Below are positions 17,530-26,588 of a DNA stretch of 56,664 nucleotides, in pieces. The notes beneath the pieces were generated by a model. It did not search any database. It was not told where the DNA came from and was given only the letters and a program-made list of their open reading frames with translations. Each line of letters begins with the position of its first letter. Position 1 is the first letter of the stretch. Both the position numbers and the translations under genes were made by a program. This DNA is from Rhodobacter sp. (GTDB lineage Bacteria > Pseudomonadota > Alphaproteobacteria > Rhodobacterales > Rhodobacteraceae): the NCBI GenBank assembly GCA_030065095.1, contig JASJDP010000032.1, forward strand, positions 1 through 56,664, in the 5' to 3' direction.

Positions 17530-19050
17530 ATGGAAATGCTCTCGCTCCTCGCCGACGGTTTCGCGACGTCGTTGTCGCCCCTGAACCTGGCCATCGTCAT
17601 CCTGGGGGTGACGGCGGGCCTGTTCATCGGTGCGATGCCGGGCCTGGGGTCGGTAAACGGCGTGGCCATCGTGCTGCCGTTGACCTTCATCGTGCCGCCT
17701 TCGTCGGCGATTATCCTTCTGGCGGCGATTTACTATGGCGCCATGTACGGCGGGGCAGTCAGTTCGGTTTTGCTCGGCATCCCCGGCGCCTCGACCGCTG
17801 TCGCCACCACCTTCGACGGTCGCCCGATGGCGCAGCGCGGGAAGGCCGGGCTTGCGCTGATCGCCGCGGCGGTGGCGTCCTTTGTGGGCGGCACGATCTC
17901 TGTCGTGCTGTTCACGATCTTCGCCGTGCCGCTCGCAGACCTCGCCCTCGCCTTTGGACCCGCCGAAGAGTTCGCGTTGGTATTGTTGGCCTTCACCACA
18001 TTCGTGGGGCTTGGCGGCGACGATATTCTGAAGACGATCATCATGATCTGCCTGGGCCTGGTGCTGTCGACGGTCGGGCTCGATCTGATCTCCGGCCAGC
18101 CCCGGCTGATCTTCGGCGATCTGCCGGGGTTCTATTCCGGTATCTCGTTTCTCGTCCTCGCCATCGGGGTCTACGGCGTGGGCGAGGTGCTGCACACCAT
18201 CGAAACCTCGAAATCCGCGCCGCAGGTCACCCCTGCCAAACTGACCTTCCGCGAATTCGGTGACGGCCTGCGCCAAATGAACAGGCTTTGGAAGACCATG
18301 AGCGTAGGGTCGTTTCTGGGCTTCTTCGTCGGCATGCTGCCCGCCGCTGGCGCCACGCCGGCGTCGCTGATGGCGTACGGCATTGCCAAGACCACGTCGA
18401 AACGACCCGAAACCTTCGGCACGGGCAATATCGAAGGCGTTGCCGCGCCCGAGACCGCGAACAACGCGGCCTCGACCGGGTCCCTTCTGCCGATGCTGAC
18501 GCTCGGCATTCCGGGTTCGCCCACAACCGCTCTGCTGCTGGGCGGCATGGTGATGTGGGGGCTGATGCCGGGTCCGATGCTGTTCATCGAACAGCCCGAT
18601 TTCGTCTGGGGCCTGATATCGTCTCTCTACACGGCGAATTTCGCCGCCGTGGCGATCAACATCGCGCTGATCCCGCTGTTCGTCTGGGCGCTGCGCATGC
18701 CGTTTACTGTCCTCTGCGCCATGGTGCTGGTGCTGTGCATCGTTGGCGGCTTTGCCCCGAGTCAGAAGATGCATGACGTGTGGCTCATTGCCGGGTTCGG
18801 GGTTGCGGGCTATCTGCTGAGGAAGGCGGATTACCCGCTTGCGCCGTTGGTGCTGGCGCTGGTACTCGGGCCGCTGATGGAAAAGAGCTTCCGTCAGACG
18901 CTGATTGCCGAACAGGGCAACCTGCTGGCCTTTGTCGAACGCCCGCTGTCAGGTACGTTCATTGCGCTGGCAGCCCTGTTTTTCGTGCTGCCGCTCTTGA
19001 AACACGTGCGTGGCAAGGAAAAAAAGCAAGTGGTGACTCCGGCCGAGTGA
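17530..19050 (+). CDS. TTT transporter large permease TctA
   Basis: A 506-aa permease with about twelve membrane helices. The two TctA signature regions are present: GLFIGAMPGLGSVNGVAIVLP near residue 30 with YYGAMYGGAVSSVLLGIPG, and the repeat copy FFVGMLPAAGATPASLMAYG with LTLGIPGSPTTALLLGG. It is normal length. It forms the transport pathway for a di- or tricarboxylate or another organic acid. Confidence 0.92.
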   Translation: MEMLSLLADGFATSLSPLNLAIVILGVTAGLFIGAMPGLGSVNGVAIVLPLTFIVPPSSAIILLAAIYYGAMYGGAVSSVLLGIPGASTAVATTFDGRPMAQRGKAGLALIAAAVASFVGGTISVVLFTIFAVPLADLALAFGPAEEFALVLLAFTTFVGLGGDDILKTIIMICLGLVLSTVGLDLISGQPRLIFGDLPGFYSGISFLVLAIGVYGVGEVLHTIETSKSAPQVTPAKLTFREFGDGLRQMNRLWKTMSVGSFLGFFVGMLPAAGATPASLMAYGIAKTTSKRPETFGTGNIEGVAAPETANNAASTGSLLPMLTLGIPGSPTTALLLGGMVMWGLMPGPMLFIEQPDFVWGLISSLYTANFAAVAINIALIPLFVWALRMPFTVLCAMVLVLCIVGGFAPSQKMHDVWLIAGFGVAGYLLRKADYPLAPLVLALVLGPLMEKSFRQTLIAEQGNLLAFVERPLSGTFIALAALFFVLPLLKHVRGKEKKQVVTPAE

Positions 19051-19074
19051 CCGCCAAGGGACGAGGGAATACCA

Positions 19075-20607
19075 ATGACCGACACGATTTCGGCGCTGCT
19101 TGCGCCGCACGCCAACGATGCTTTGGCCCTGGGCGCGCCCGGGCGCGGCTGGTTGACCTATGGCGGGCTGCGCGACCTTGCGGGCACGGTCAAAGCGTCG
19201 CTGAACGCAGCCGGGATCGGCCGCGGTGACCGGGTGGCGATCATTCTGCCGAACGGGCCGGAAATGGCCGCGGCCTTTATCACTGTCGCCCAGACGGCTG
19301 TCACCGCGCCGCTGAACCCCGCTTATCGCGAGGACGAGTTTGCGTTCTATCTCGAGGATCTGAAGGCCAGGGCGATCGTCCTCGAAGCCGGGTATGACGG
19401 TCCGGCCCTCGCCGCGGCGCAAAAGCTCGGGCTCGAGGTTCTGTGGCTGGACGCGGCCGAACGCGCACCTGCCGGACAGTTCACACTCAGTGCCACCGGC
19501 GGTGGCGGCACAGCCGATCCGGCGGCGCCGGGCGCAGGTGATGTTGCGCTGATCCTGCACACCTCGGGCACCACATCGCGGCCCAAGATCGTCCCGCTTT
19601 TGCAGTCGAATGTCGCCGCCTCGGCCCGGCATATCCTGACGTCGCTTGCCCTGACGCCCGCCGACCGGTGTCTCAATGTCATGCCGCTTTTTCACATCCA
19701 CGGCCTCGTCGCCGCGGTCAGCGCCTCGCTGGCGGCGGGCGCGTCGGTCTGGTGCGCGCCGGGTTTCGACGCAATTCGGTTCTTCGGCTGGATGAAAGAG
19801 GCGCAGCCGACCTGGTACACCGCGGTGCCGACCATGCATCAGACCATTCTGGCCCGCGCGGGCCGCAACGCGGACACCATCGCCGAGGTCCCGCTGCGGT
19901 TTCTGCGGTCGTCCTCGGCGTCGCTGCCCGGCCCGGTGATGGAGAAACTTGCCGAAACGTTCAACGCGCCCGTGATCGAGGGCTACGGCATGACCGAAGC
20001 CGCGCACCAGATGGCCAGCAACCCGCTGCCGCCGCGGGCGCAGAAACCGGGATCGGTCGGGGTCGAGGCAGGTCCGCTGGTCCGCACCGCGCATGAGGCC
20101 GAGAACCGGCTGGTCGACGGCATCGGCGAGATCGTCATCTCGGGTCCCAACGTTACGCCCGGGTACGAGGGCAACCCGGACGCCAACGAGAAGAATTTCT
20201 TCGAGGCGGATGGGCGGCGCTGGTTCCGTACCGGCGACCAGGGCGCGTTCGACGACGAAGGCTACCTGACGCTGACCGGGCGGCTGAAGGAGATCATCAA
20301 CCGCGGTGGCGAAAAGGTCAGCCCGCTCGAAGTCGACGGCGTGCTCAGCGCACATCCGGCCGTGGCGCAGGCGCTGACCTTCGCCTTGCCGCATCCGAAA
20401 CTGGGCGAGGAGGTTGCCGCCGCTATCGTTTTGAAAGAGGGCGGCGAGGCGACCGAAAAGGACATCCGCGACTTCGCCGCCGAGCGGGTGGCGGCGTTCA
20501 AGGTGCCGCGCAAGATCGTGATCCTCGACGAGATCCCGAAGGGTGCGACCGGCAAGCTGCAGCGCATCGGCCTGGCCGAGAAACTCGGTCTCGTCGAAGC
20601 CGCCTGA
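19075..20607 (+). CDS. Acyl-CoA synthetase of the AAE3 (oxalate-CoA ligase-like) group
   Basis: A 510-aa adenylate-forming enzyme. Core motifs are LHTSGTTSRPK (P-loop), EGYGMTEAAHQMASNP (A5), WFRTGDQG (A7), GRLKEIINRGGEKVSPLEVD (A8 hinge) and the catalytic lysine in PKGATGKLQR. The stretch VMPLFHIHGLVAAV and AVPTMHQTIL resembles plant AAE3 and yeast Pcs60, which make oxalyl-CoA. Next to a carboxylate transporter it probably activates the imported acid. Oxalate is one candidate; no formyl-CoA transferase or oxalyl-CoA decarboxylase is nearby, so the substrate stays open. Confidence 0.85.
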   Translation: MTDTISALLAPHANDALALGAPGRGWLTYGGLRDLAGTVKASLNAAGIGRGDRVAIILPNGPEMAAAFITVAQTAVTAPLNPAYREDEFAFYLEDLKARAIVLEAGYDGPALAAAQKLGLEVLWLDAAERAPAGQFTLSATGGGGTADPAAPGAGDVALILHTSGTTSRPKIVPLLQSNVAASARHILTSLALTPADRCLNVMPLFHIHGLVAAVSASLAAGASVWCAPGFDAIRFFGWMKEAQPTWYTAVPTMHQTILARAGRNADTIAEVPLRFLRSSSASLPGPVMEKLAETFNAPVIEGYGMTEAAHQMASNPLPPRAQKPGSVGVEAGPLVRTAHEAENRLVDGIGEIVISGPNVTPGYEGNPDANEKNFFEADGRRWFRTGDQGAFDDEGYLTLTGRLKEIINRGGEKVSPLEVDGVLSAHPAVAQALTFALPHPKLGEEVAAAIVLKEGGEATEKDIRDFAAERVAAFKVPRKIVILDEIPKGATGKLQRIGLAEKLGLVEAA

Positions 20608-20619
20608 GGACAGCGCGAC

Positions 20620-21597
20620 ATGAAGATATGCATTTTCGGCGCCGGCGCCATCGGCGGTTATATGGGCGCGAAACTGGCGCAGGCCGGCGCCGAGGTCAGC
20701 CTTGTCGCCCGCGGGCCGCATCTGGCGGCGATGCAGGCGAACGGTCTGCGCCTGATCGAGGAAGACGGTGAAATCGCTGTGCCGGTCAACGCCTCGGAAA
20801 ATGCCGAGGACCTGGGCCCGCAGGATTACGTCATCGTCACGCTCAAGGCGCATTCGGTGCCTCCGGTCGTCGACAGGATGCAGCCGCTGATCGGGCCGGA
20901 CACGACGATTGTGTCCGGCGTCAACGGCGTGCCCTGGTGGTATTTCCACAAGATCGGCGGGCCGCTGGAGGGCACCCGCCTGTCCACGGTCGACCCCGGC
21001 AACGCGCAATGGGACGGCTTCGGCCCGGACCGCGTGCTGGGTTGCGTCGTCTACCCGGCGGCAGAGGTCATCGAACCGGGCGTGGTGAAGCATATCGAGG
21101 GAAACCGGTTCTCGCTGGGCGAGCCCGACGGGTCGCGGTCGGACCGCGCTCTGGCTTTGTCGAAGACCCTGTCCGCGGCGGGTCTGAAGGCGCCGGTTCG
21201 CCCCAAGCTGCGGGACGAAATCTGGGTCAAGCTTTGGGGCAACCTGTCGTTCAACCCGATCTCGGCCCTCACGCACGCCACGCTCGATGTGCTTTGCACC
21301 GACCCCGGCACCCGGGCAGTGGCGCGCGCCATGATGCTGGAAGCCCAGGAGATTGCCGAGAAGCTGGGTGTCAGGTTCCCCATCGACGTCGACCGCCGCA
21401 TCGACGGCGGCGCGGCGGTTGGGGCGCACCGGACGTCCATGCTGCAGGACCTAGATCAGGGCCGCCCGATGGAAATCGATGCGCTGGTCGCCTCGGTCCA
21501 GGAGCTTGGCCGCATCACCGGAACAGCGACACCGATCATCGATACGGTCCTGGCGCTCGTCCAGCTGCGCGCACGGACGGCCGGGCTGTATCAATGA
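20620..21597 (+). CDS. 2-dehydropantoate 2-reductase family oxidoreductase (PanE/ApbA-like)
   Basis: A 325-aa NADP-dependent enzyme. The Rossmann motif is at the N-terminus (IFGAGAIGGYMGAKL). The catalytic lysine is likely in IWVKLWGNLSFNPISAL, as in PanE. Its ATG is 12 bp after the CoA ligase stop with a short purine-rich ribosome site, so it is part of the TTT operon. In such operons PanE homologues often act on other 2-oxo or branched acids; a role in catabolism of the imported acid is more likely than pantothenate synthesis. That is inference from context. Confidence 0.82.
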   Translation: MKICIFGAGAIGGYMGAKLAQAGAEVSLVARGPHLAAMQANGLRLIEEDGEIAVPVNASENAEDLGPQDYVIVTLKAHSVPPVVDRMQPLIGPDTTIVSGVNGVPWWYFHKIGGPLEGTRLSTVDPGNAQWDGFGPDRVLGCVVYPAAEVIEPGVVKHIEGNRFSLGEPDGSRSDRALALSKTLSAAGLKAPVRPKLRDEIWVKLWGNLSFNPISALTHATLDVLCTDPGTRAVARAMMLEAQEIAEKLGVRFPIDVDRRIDGGAAVGAHRTSMLQDLDQGRPMEIDALVASVQELGRITGTATPIIDTVLALVQLRARTAGLYQ

Positions 21598-21654
21598 CGC
21601 TCTGAAGGCCACCGCGCGGCGGGCTCGTCCAGGCGTGGCAATCCCGGCGGGCCG

Positions 21655-24333
21655 TCAAAGCCAGCGTTCGACCATGACGGCGTCCGGATCATCCGGTATC
21701 CGGCTTTGAACGAACCCGAGTTCATCCATCAAATCCAGCATCGGCGCGTTGTTGCGCAGCACGGTCCCTTCGATCCTTGTTAGCCCGTGGTCCCGTGCCG
21801 CATCCATCAGCGCCTTCATCAGCCTCGTCCCGATGCCCTTGTTCTGCACCCGGTCCGAAACGACGATGGCAAACTCGCATGACGTGTCGTCGGGGTTGAT
21901 CACATACCGGGCGACCCCGATCTGTTCCGGCACGTCCCTTTCGATCACGGCGACCAGCGCCATTTCACGCCGGTAGTCGATCTGTGTGAAACGCACCAGC
22001 ATCTCGGGGCTGAGCTCGTTCAAGGTTCCCATGAACCTGAACCGCTTGGCCTCTGGCGACAGCTCACGCACAAAGGCCGCCTCGCTTTCGGCGTCTTCGG
22101 GGCGGATCGGGCGGATGACCAGCGGAGTGCCGTCCGACAGATGGCGCTGGCTGACAAGGTGGCGCGGGTAGGGATGGATTGCCACGTGATCGTACGGCCC
22201 GTCCTTCGCCGGTGGCCGCGCGATACCGATCCGGGCGTCGACCGCGATGACGCCGTCCGGTCCGGCAAAGAGCGGGTTGAGGTCAAGCTCGGTGATCTCG
22301 GGCACCTCGCAAACGATGTCCGAGACCCGCAGCAGAACATCGATCACCGCGTCCTGGTCGACCGCGGGGCGATCGCGGAACGCTCCCAGAAGCTGCGAGA
22401 CCTTGGTGCGGCTGATAAGCCGGCGCGCCAGAACCTCGTTCAGAGGCGGAAGCGAAACGGCGCTGTCACGCAATACCTCGACCATTGTGCCGCCGGCCCC
22501 GAACAGGACAGCCGGTCCGAAGACGGGGTCGCGGCTGGCGCCGATCACCAGTTCCCGGGCGTCTTCGACATGCGCCATGGCCTCGACCGTGACACCCAGG
22601 ATCTCGGCATCCGGACGGGCTTCGCGCGCACCGTTCACGATTTCGCGGTAGGCGAGTTTAACGTCGGCGGCATTCATGATCCCGATCCGCACCCCGCCGA
22701 CATCGGATTTGTGGGTGATCTGCGGCGAATTGATCTTCATCGCGACCGGGAATCCCACGGTCTGTGCGGCGACCAGAGCGTCTTCGGCGTCTTCCGCCTC
22801 CAGCGTTATGTTGATCGGGATGCCGAATGCCCGCAGCACCGCTTTCGATTCGATGTCCGATAGCATCGACCGGCCCTCCGACAGCGCAGAGTTGATGATC
22901 ATCCGCACACCATCCAGGTCGTGCGCGTCGTCGTCCGACAGCGGACCGGGCGTTTCCAGCGCAAGCTGACGGTTGCGGTGATGCTGGGCCAGGTACGAGA
23001 ACGCCTCGACCGATCGCTCGGGCGTCGTGAAATCGGGGATGCCGGCGCTGGACAGCAGCCTGCGCCCCTCCGCCACCGAGGTTTCGCCCATCCAGCAGGC
23101 AAGCAGCGGCTTGCGGCTGCGCTTTGGAACAGCGCCGATCACGGCCTCGGCGGCCACCGTCGCATCGGTCATCGCCTGCGGGGTCAGCATCACCAGGACG
23201 CCATCGGAGTTCGGATCGGCCATCGCCGCCGCGACGGCCGTGCCATAGGCCTCGGGCGTGGCGTCGCCGAGTATGTCGATCGGATTGCCGTGCGACCAGA
23301 AGGCCGGCAGCACCTTGTCCAGCGCGTCTTGTGTTTTTTCGGAGGGCGCCGGCAAGTCGATCGAGAAATCGCCGGCGCGGTCGGCGGCAAGCACCCCGGC
23401 GCCGCCGCCGTTGGTGATGATCCCCAGGCGATTGCCGTTCGCCCGCTTGTTCGCCGACAGGATCTCGGCGGCGGCAAAGAGCTGGCCGAAGGTTTTTGCC
23501 CGGACGGCGCCGGCACGGCTGAGCGCGGCGTCGAAGACCGCGTCGTCGCCGATCAGAGCACCGGTATGGGTGTGCGCGGCTTTCGAGCTTTGGCTGTGGC
23601 GCCCCGATTTCAAAACGACGACCGGTTTTGACCGGACCGCGCTGCGCAGGGCGGAAATGAACGCGGATGCATCGCGCACCCCCTCCATGTACAGCAGAAT
23701 TGCGCTGGTCTTGGGATCGGTCGCCAAAAACTGAACAATATCGCCGAAATCGATGTCCAACGAATTCCCGAGCGACACGAGCGCCGAAAATCCCAGGTGG
23801 TGCGGTTCGGCCCAATCCGAAATCGCCGAGCAAAGTGCGCCGGATTGAGAGATCAGGGCGAGCCCTCCCTTCGGAGTAGACGAACTCAGAAACGTCGCAT
23901 CGAGCCCAAGCCATGGGCGGACGAGGCCGACGCAGTTCGGGCCGAGAATACGCACCCCGCTACGCGTTGCGGTATCCCTGAGCGCGTCGGCCAGGCGCCG
24001 TTCGGACGCGGCGCCTTCTCCGAACCCTGCCGAAAGCACGATCGCAGTCTTGGTCTCGGCTTCGGCGCACTGCCGAATGATATCGGGGACGGTGCGTGCG
24101 GGCGTTGCGATCACGGCAAGATCGACGTCGGTCCCCACCTCGCCGAGAGTGGCGTAACACGGGCGCCCGGCCACGGTCTGGTACTTCGGATTGATCGGAA
24201 CGATCGGGCCCTCGAATCCGCCGGCCAGGAGGTTTGCTAAAACCCGGGCGCCGACGCCGGTCGAGGCGTCGCTTGCGCCGAAAACAGCCACGGAATTGGG
24301 GTTGAACATCGGTTCCAGTTGGCTGTGGTCCAT
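21655..24333 (-). CDS. Bifunctional acyl-CoA synthetase (NDP-forming)/GNAT acetyltransferase, Pat-like
   Basis: An 892-aa protein with domains in order: CoA-binding (about 10-105), two succinyl-CoA ligase-like domains (about 150-460), ATP-grasp (about 490-700) and a C-terminal GNAT domain (about 735-880, IVVSDRVQNKGIGTRLMKAL as the acetyl-CoA loop). The layout equals protein lysine acetyltransferase Pat/PatZ, which inactivates acetyl-CoA synthetase. Unlike Salmonella Pat, it keeps a histidine where ADP-forming acyl-CoA synthetases carry the phosphohistidine (H256 in AHTHTGALIGDD), so the synthetase half may be active. A good FNR-like dyad lies about 90 bp upstream of the start. It lies 156 bp downstream of the aminotransferase gene. 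Confidence 0.85.
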   Translation of the reverse strand: MDHSQLEPMFNPNSVAVFGASDASTGVGARVLANLLAGGFEGPIVPINPKYQTVAGRPCYATLGEVGTDVDLAVIATPARTVPDIIRQCAEAETKTAIVLSAGFGEGAASERRLADALRDTATRSGVRILGPNCVGLVRPWLGLDATFLSSSTPKGGLALISQSGALCSAISDWAEPHHLGFSALVSLGNSLDIDFGDIVQFLATDPKTSAILLYMEGVRDASAFISALRSAVRSKPVVVLKSGRHSQSSKAAHTHTGALIGDDAVFDAALSRAGAVRAKTFGQLFAAAEILSANKRANGNRLGIITNGGGAGVLAADRAGDFSIDLPAPSEKTQDALDKVLPAFWSHGNPIDILGDATPEAYGTAVAAAMADPNSDGVLVMLTPQAMTDATVAAEAVIGAVPKRSRKPLLACWMGETSVAEGRRLLSSAGIPDFTTPERSVEAFSYLAQHHRNRQLALETPGPLSDDDAHDLDGVRMIINSALSEGRSMLSDIESKAVLRAFGIPINITLEAEDAEDALVAAQTVGFPVAMKINSPQITHKSDVGGVRIGIMNAADVKLAYREIVNGAREARPDAEILGVTVEAMAHVEDARELVIGASRDPVFGPAVLFGAGGTMVEVLRDSAVSLPPLNEVLARRLISRTKVSQLLGAFRDRPAVDQDAVIDVLLRVSDIVCEVPEITELDLNPLFAGPDGVIAVDARIGIARPPAKDGPYDHVAIHPYPRHLVSQRHLSDGTPLVIRPIRPEDAESEAAFVRELSPEAKRFRFMGTLNELSPEMLVRFTQIDYRREMALVAVIERDVPEQIGVARYVINPDDTSCEFAIVVSDRVQNKGIGTRLMKALMDAARDHGLTRIEGTVLRNNAPMLDLMDELGFVQSRIPDDPDAVMVERWL

Positions 24334-24422
24334 CCTGCGTCTCTCTCGGATTGACGCCTGTGTTCGGCGCGGATCAATTCTTGTCGGGCACGTCCCGCTT
24401 ACCGGAAGCCGGTGAACATGCC

Positions 24423-24436
24423 TTGATATCGGTCAA
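24423..24436. promoter_or_regulatory. Candidate FNR/FnrL box
   Basis: TTGATATCGGTCAA matches the TTGAT-N4-ATCAA consensus at nine of ten defined positions. It lies about 90 bp before the start of the minus-strand Pat-like gene, in the 156-bp gap after the aminotransferase gene. FNR-controlled Pat-like synthetases would fit low-oxygen carbon metabolism. Confidence 0.6.
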
Positions 24437-24489
24437 TCCGGCGCCGACCGATGCTCCTTTGATCTATGTCCCGTGAAATTCCGTTGGTG

Positions 24490-25353
24490 TCAGATCGCTG
24501 ACTTCCGGCTTTCTTCCAGATAGATCTCGCGCAAGCGGGATGCGACCGGGCCCGGCGTCCCGTCGCCCAGCGTCTCACCGTCGATCTCGACCACGGGCAT
24601 CACGAAGGTCGAGGCAGAGGTGACAAAGGCCTCGTCGGCCGCCATTGCCTCGTCGATGGTGAACGCCCGCTCTTCGATCTCCATCTGCGCCTCGCGCGCA
24701 AGATGCAGGACAGCGGCGCGGGTGATGCCGTGCAGGATGTCGTTGGACAGATGCCGGGTGATGATTTTGCGCCCCTTGACGATATAGGCGTTGTTCGACG
24801 TGCCTTCCGTCACATGCCCGTCCTCGATCATCCAGGCGTCGTCGCAGCCTTCCTTCTTGGCCATCATCTTGCCGACCGAAGGATAAAGCAGCTGCACCGT
24901 CTTGATGTCCCGCCGGCCCCAGCGAATGTCCGGGATCGAGATGACCTTGATGCCCTTCTTTGCCTTCGGGCTGTCCGCCAGGCCGGGCTTGGACTGGGTG
25001 AAAAGCACAAGCGTCGACGGCACATCAGCGGGATCGGGAAACTCGAACTCCCGGTCACCCGCGGACCCCCGCGTCACCTGAAGATAGACCAGCCCTTCGT
25101 CGATCTCATTCACCCGTACCAGTTCGCGGTGGATCCCCAGGAGTTCGTCCATCGTCACCGGACAGGCCATGTCCAGCTCGCCCAGCGACCGCTCCAGCCG
25201 CGCTGCGTGCCCGCCGAAATCAATTAGCTTGCCGCCGAGAACCGACGTCACCTCATAGACGCCATCGGCGAACAGAAACCCGCGGTCGAATACAGACACC
25301 CTGGCGTCTTCTTCGGGAACATATGCCCCGTCCACATATACGATCCGGCTCAT
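24490..25353 (-). CDS. D-amino-acid aminotransferase (class IV, PLP)
   Basis: A 287-aa fold-type IV aminotransferase. Features are VSVFDRGFLFADGVYEV near the N-terminus, the PLP lysine in DIKTVQLLYPSVGKMMAK (K of DIK), and EGTSNNAYIV (phosphate-binding loop, with the PLP-contacting glutamate before it). DAAT enzymes exchange amino groups between D-amino acids, making D-glutamate or D-alanine. I start at 25353 (MSRIVYVDG), preceded by AAGGAAC; a start 25 codons upstream lacks family likeness. Its place next to dgcA and dgcN fits a D-glutamate pathway in which other D-amino acids are first converted to D-glutamate. Confidence 0.88.
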   Translation of the reverse strand: MSRIVYVDGAYVPEEDARVSVFDRGFLFADGVYEVTSVLGGKLIDFGGHAARLERSLGELDMACPVTMDELLGIHRELVRVNEIDEGLVYLQVTRGSAGDREFEFPDPADVPSTLVLFTQSKPGLADSPKAKKGIKVISIPDIRWGRRDIKTVQLLYPSVGKMMAKKEGCDDAWMIEDGHVTEGTSNNAYIVKGRKIITRHLSNDILHGITRAAVLHLAREAQMEIEERAFTIDEAMAADEAFVTSASTFVMPVVEIDGETLGDGTPGPVASRLREIYLEESRKSAI

Positions 25354-25443
25354 ATAAGGTTCCTTTCCCTGATCATCCGGTTCATCGGACCTCGCGTCGC
25401 CAGGGTCAAGCGTCCTGTGATCGGACATCGAAACCGGTCGCGC

Positions 25444-25533
25444 TCAGTCGTCCTGCACGCAAAAGTGGCCAGAGAACCCTTGCGACGCGGCATCGGGCGG
25501 AAACGCGCAGCCGGACATGATCGACGTCATCAT
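25444..25533 (-). CDS. Possible 29-aa peptide coupled to dgcA
   Basis: A short frame starts at an ATG overlapping the dgcA stop (ATGATGA) and ends at 25444. It would encode MMTSIMSGCAFPPDAAS followed by QGFSGHFCVQDD. I recognise no family. The stop/start overlap is the same as between real genes in this window, which is the main support; the length makes chance plausible. Confidence 0.25.
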   Translation of the reverse strand: MMTSIMSGCAFPPDAASQGFSGHFCVQDD

Positions 25534-26495
25534 CCCCACAGCGTCGCCTCGGGCGGATGCACGCCCGCGTCGTCGTAGATCAATGCCGCCTCGCGGTCGT
25601 CTGCCAGCAAAAGCGGCCCGTCCAGATCCACCACCTCGGCGCCCTGCGCCAGCAGCACCGCGGGTGCCATGGCCAAGGACGACCCTACCATGCATCCCAC
25701 CATGATCCCGTACCCCTCGGCCCGCGCAGCGTGGCGCAGCGCCAGGGCTTCGGTCAGCCCACCGGTCTTGTCGAGCTTGATGTTGACCATGTCGTACTTG
25801 CCCCTGAGGTCCGGCAGCGAGGCCCGGTCGTGACAGCTTTCGTCTGCACAAACCGGCACCGGCCGCGCGATCTCTGCCAGCATCCCGTCTTCACCAGCGG
25901 GCAAAGGCTGTTCCACCATCGCAACACCCAGCCGCACCAGATGCGGCGCAAGGTCGGTATAGGCCTCGGCCGTCCAGCCCTCATTGGCATCGACGATGAT
26001 TCGCGCGTCGGGTGCTCCGCTCCGAACCGCCTCCAGCCGGGCCATGTCGTCGGGCGTTCCGAGCTTGATCTTCAGCAGCGGCCGGTGCGCATGCCGTGCC
26101 GCCGCAGCCTGCATTTTCGCCGGCGTGTCCAGAGACAGGGTATAAGCCGTCACCAAAGGTCCCGGCGCGGGAAGCCCGGCCAGGTCCCACGCCCGTTGGC
26201 CGGCCCGCTTCGCCTCCAGATCCCACAAGGCGCAATCCACCGCATTGCGCGCGGCGCCCGCAGGCAAAATCGCCTGCAGCGCGGACCGGTCCAATGGCAA
26301 CGCGAGCCCGTCGATTTGCTTGGCCACCGACTCCGGCGTTTCGCCATAGCGCGCGTAGGGCACACATTCACCCCAGCCCGCCTGATCGCCGTCAGAGATC
26401 CGCACCGTTAAAACATGTGCCTCGGACCGGGACCCGCGCGAAATCGTAAAGACCTCGGCCAGTCTGAAAACATCCTGCTCAACCGTCAGTTCCAC
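25530..26495 (-). CDS. dgcA: N-acetyl-D-glutamate racemase DgcA (enolase superfamily)
   Basis: A 321-aa enolase-superfamily protein similar to dipeptide (L-Ala-D/L-Glu) epimerases. Catalytic features are KIK in PLLKIKLGT, metal ligands in IIVDANEGW, MVEQPLP and VCADESCH, and the second catalytic lysine in NIKLDKTGG. In Rhodobacteraceae the DgcN-DgcA pair converts D-glutamate through N-acetyl-D-glutamate to N-acetyl-L-glutamate, and dgcA is the racemase step. The start is a GTG at 26495 with GAAGGAG seven bases upstream; no ATG fits. It follows dgcN by 93 bp. If it did not work with DgcN it would be called a peptidoglycan dipeptide epimerase. Confidence 0.85.
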   Translation of the reverse strand: MELTVEQDVFRLAEVFTISRGSRSEAHVLTVRISDGDQAGWGECVPYARYGETPESVAKQIDGLALPLDRSALQAILPAGAARNAVDCALWDLEAKRAGQRAWDLAGLPAPGPLVTAYTLSLDTPAKMQAAAARHAHRPLLKIKLGTPDDMARLEAVRSGAPDARIIVDANEGWTAEAYTDLAPHLVRLGVAMVEQPLPAGEDGMLAEIARPVPVCADESCHDRASLPDLRGKYDMVNIKLDKTGGLTEALALRHAARAEGYGIMVGCMVGSSLAMAPAVLLAQGAEVVDLDGPLLLADDREAALIYDDAGVHPPEATLWG

Positions 26496-26588
26496 CAGAA
26501 GGCTCCTTCATCTGGCTGAAAATGTTCTTGGGAGCGCGAGGAGGCAGACAGCCGCCGGCTACCGCGACGCGTTGCGCGCGGCAAGGCC

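Noticed and set aside
18949-21429. 826-codon minus-strand frame opposite the CoA ligase and reductase
   Set aside because: It spans two well-supported plus-strand genes; its composition is arginine-rich shadow sequence.
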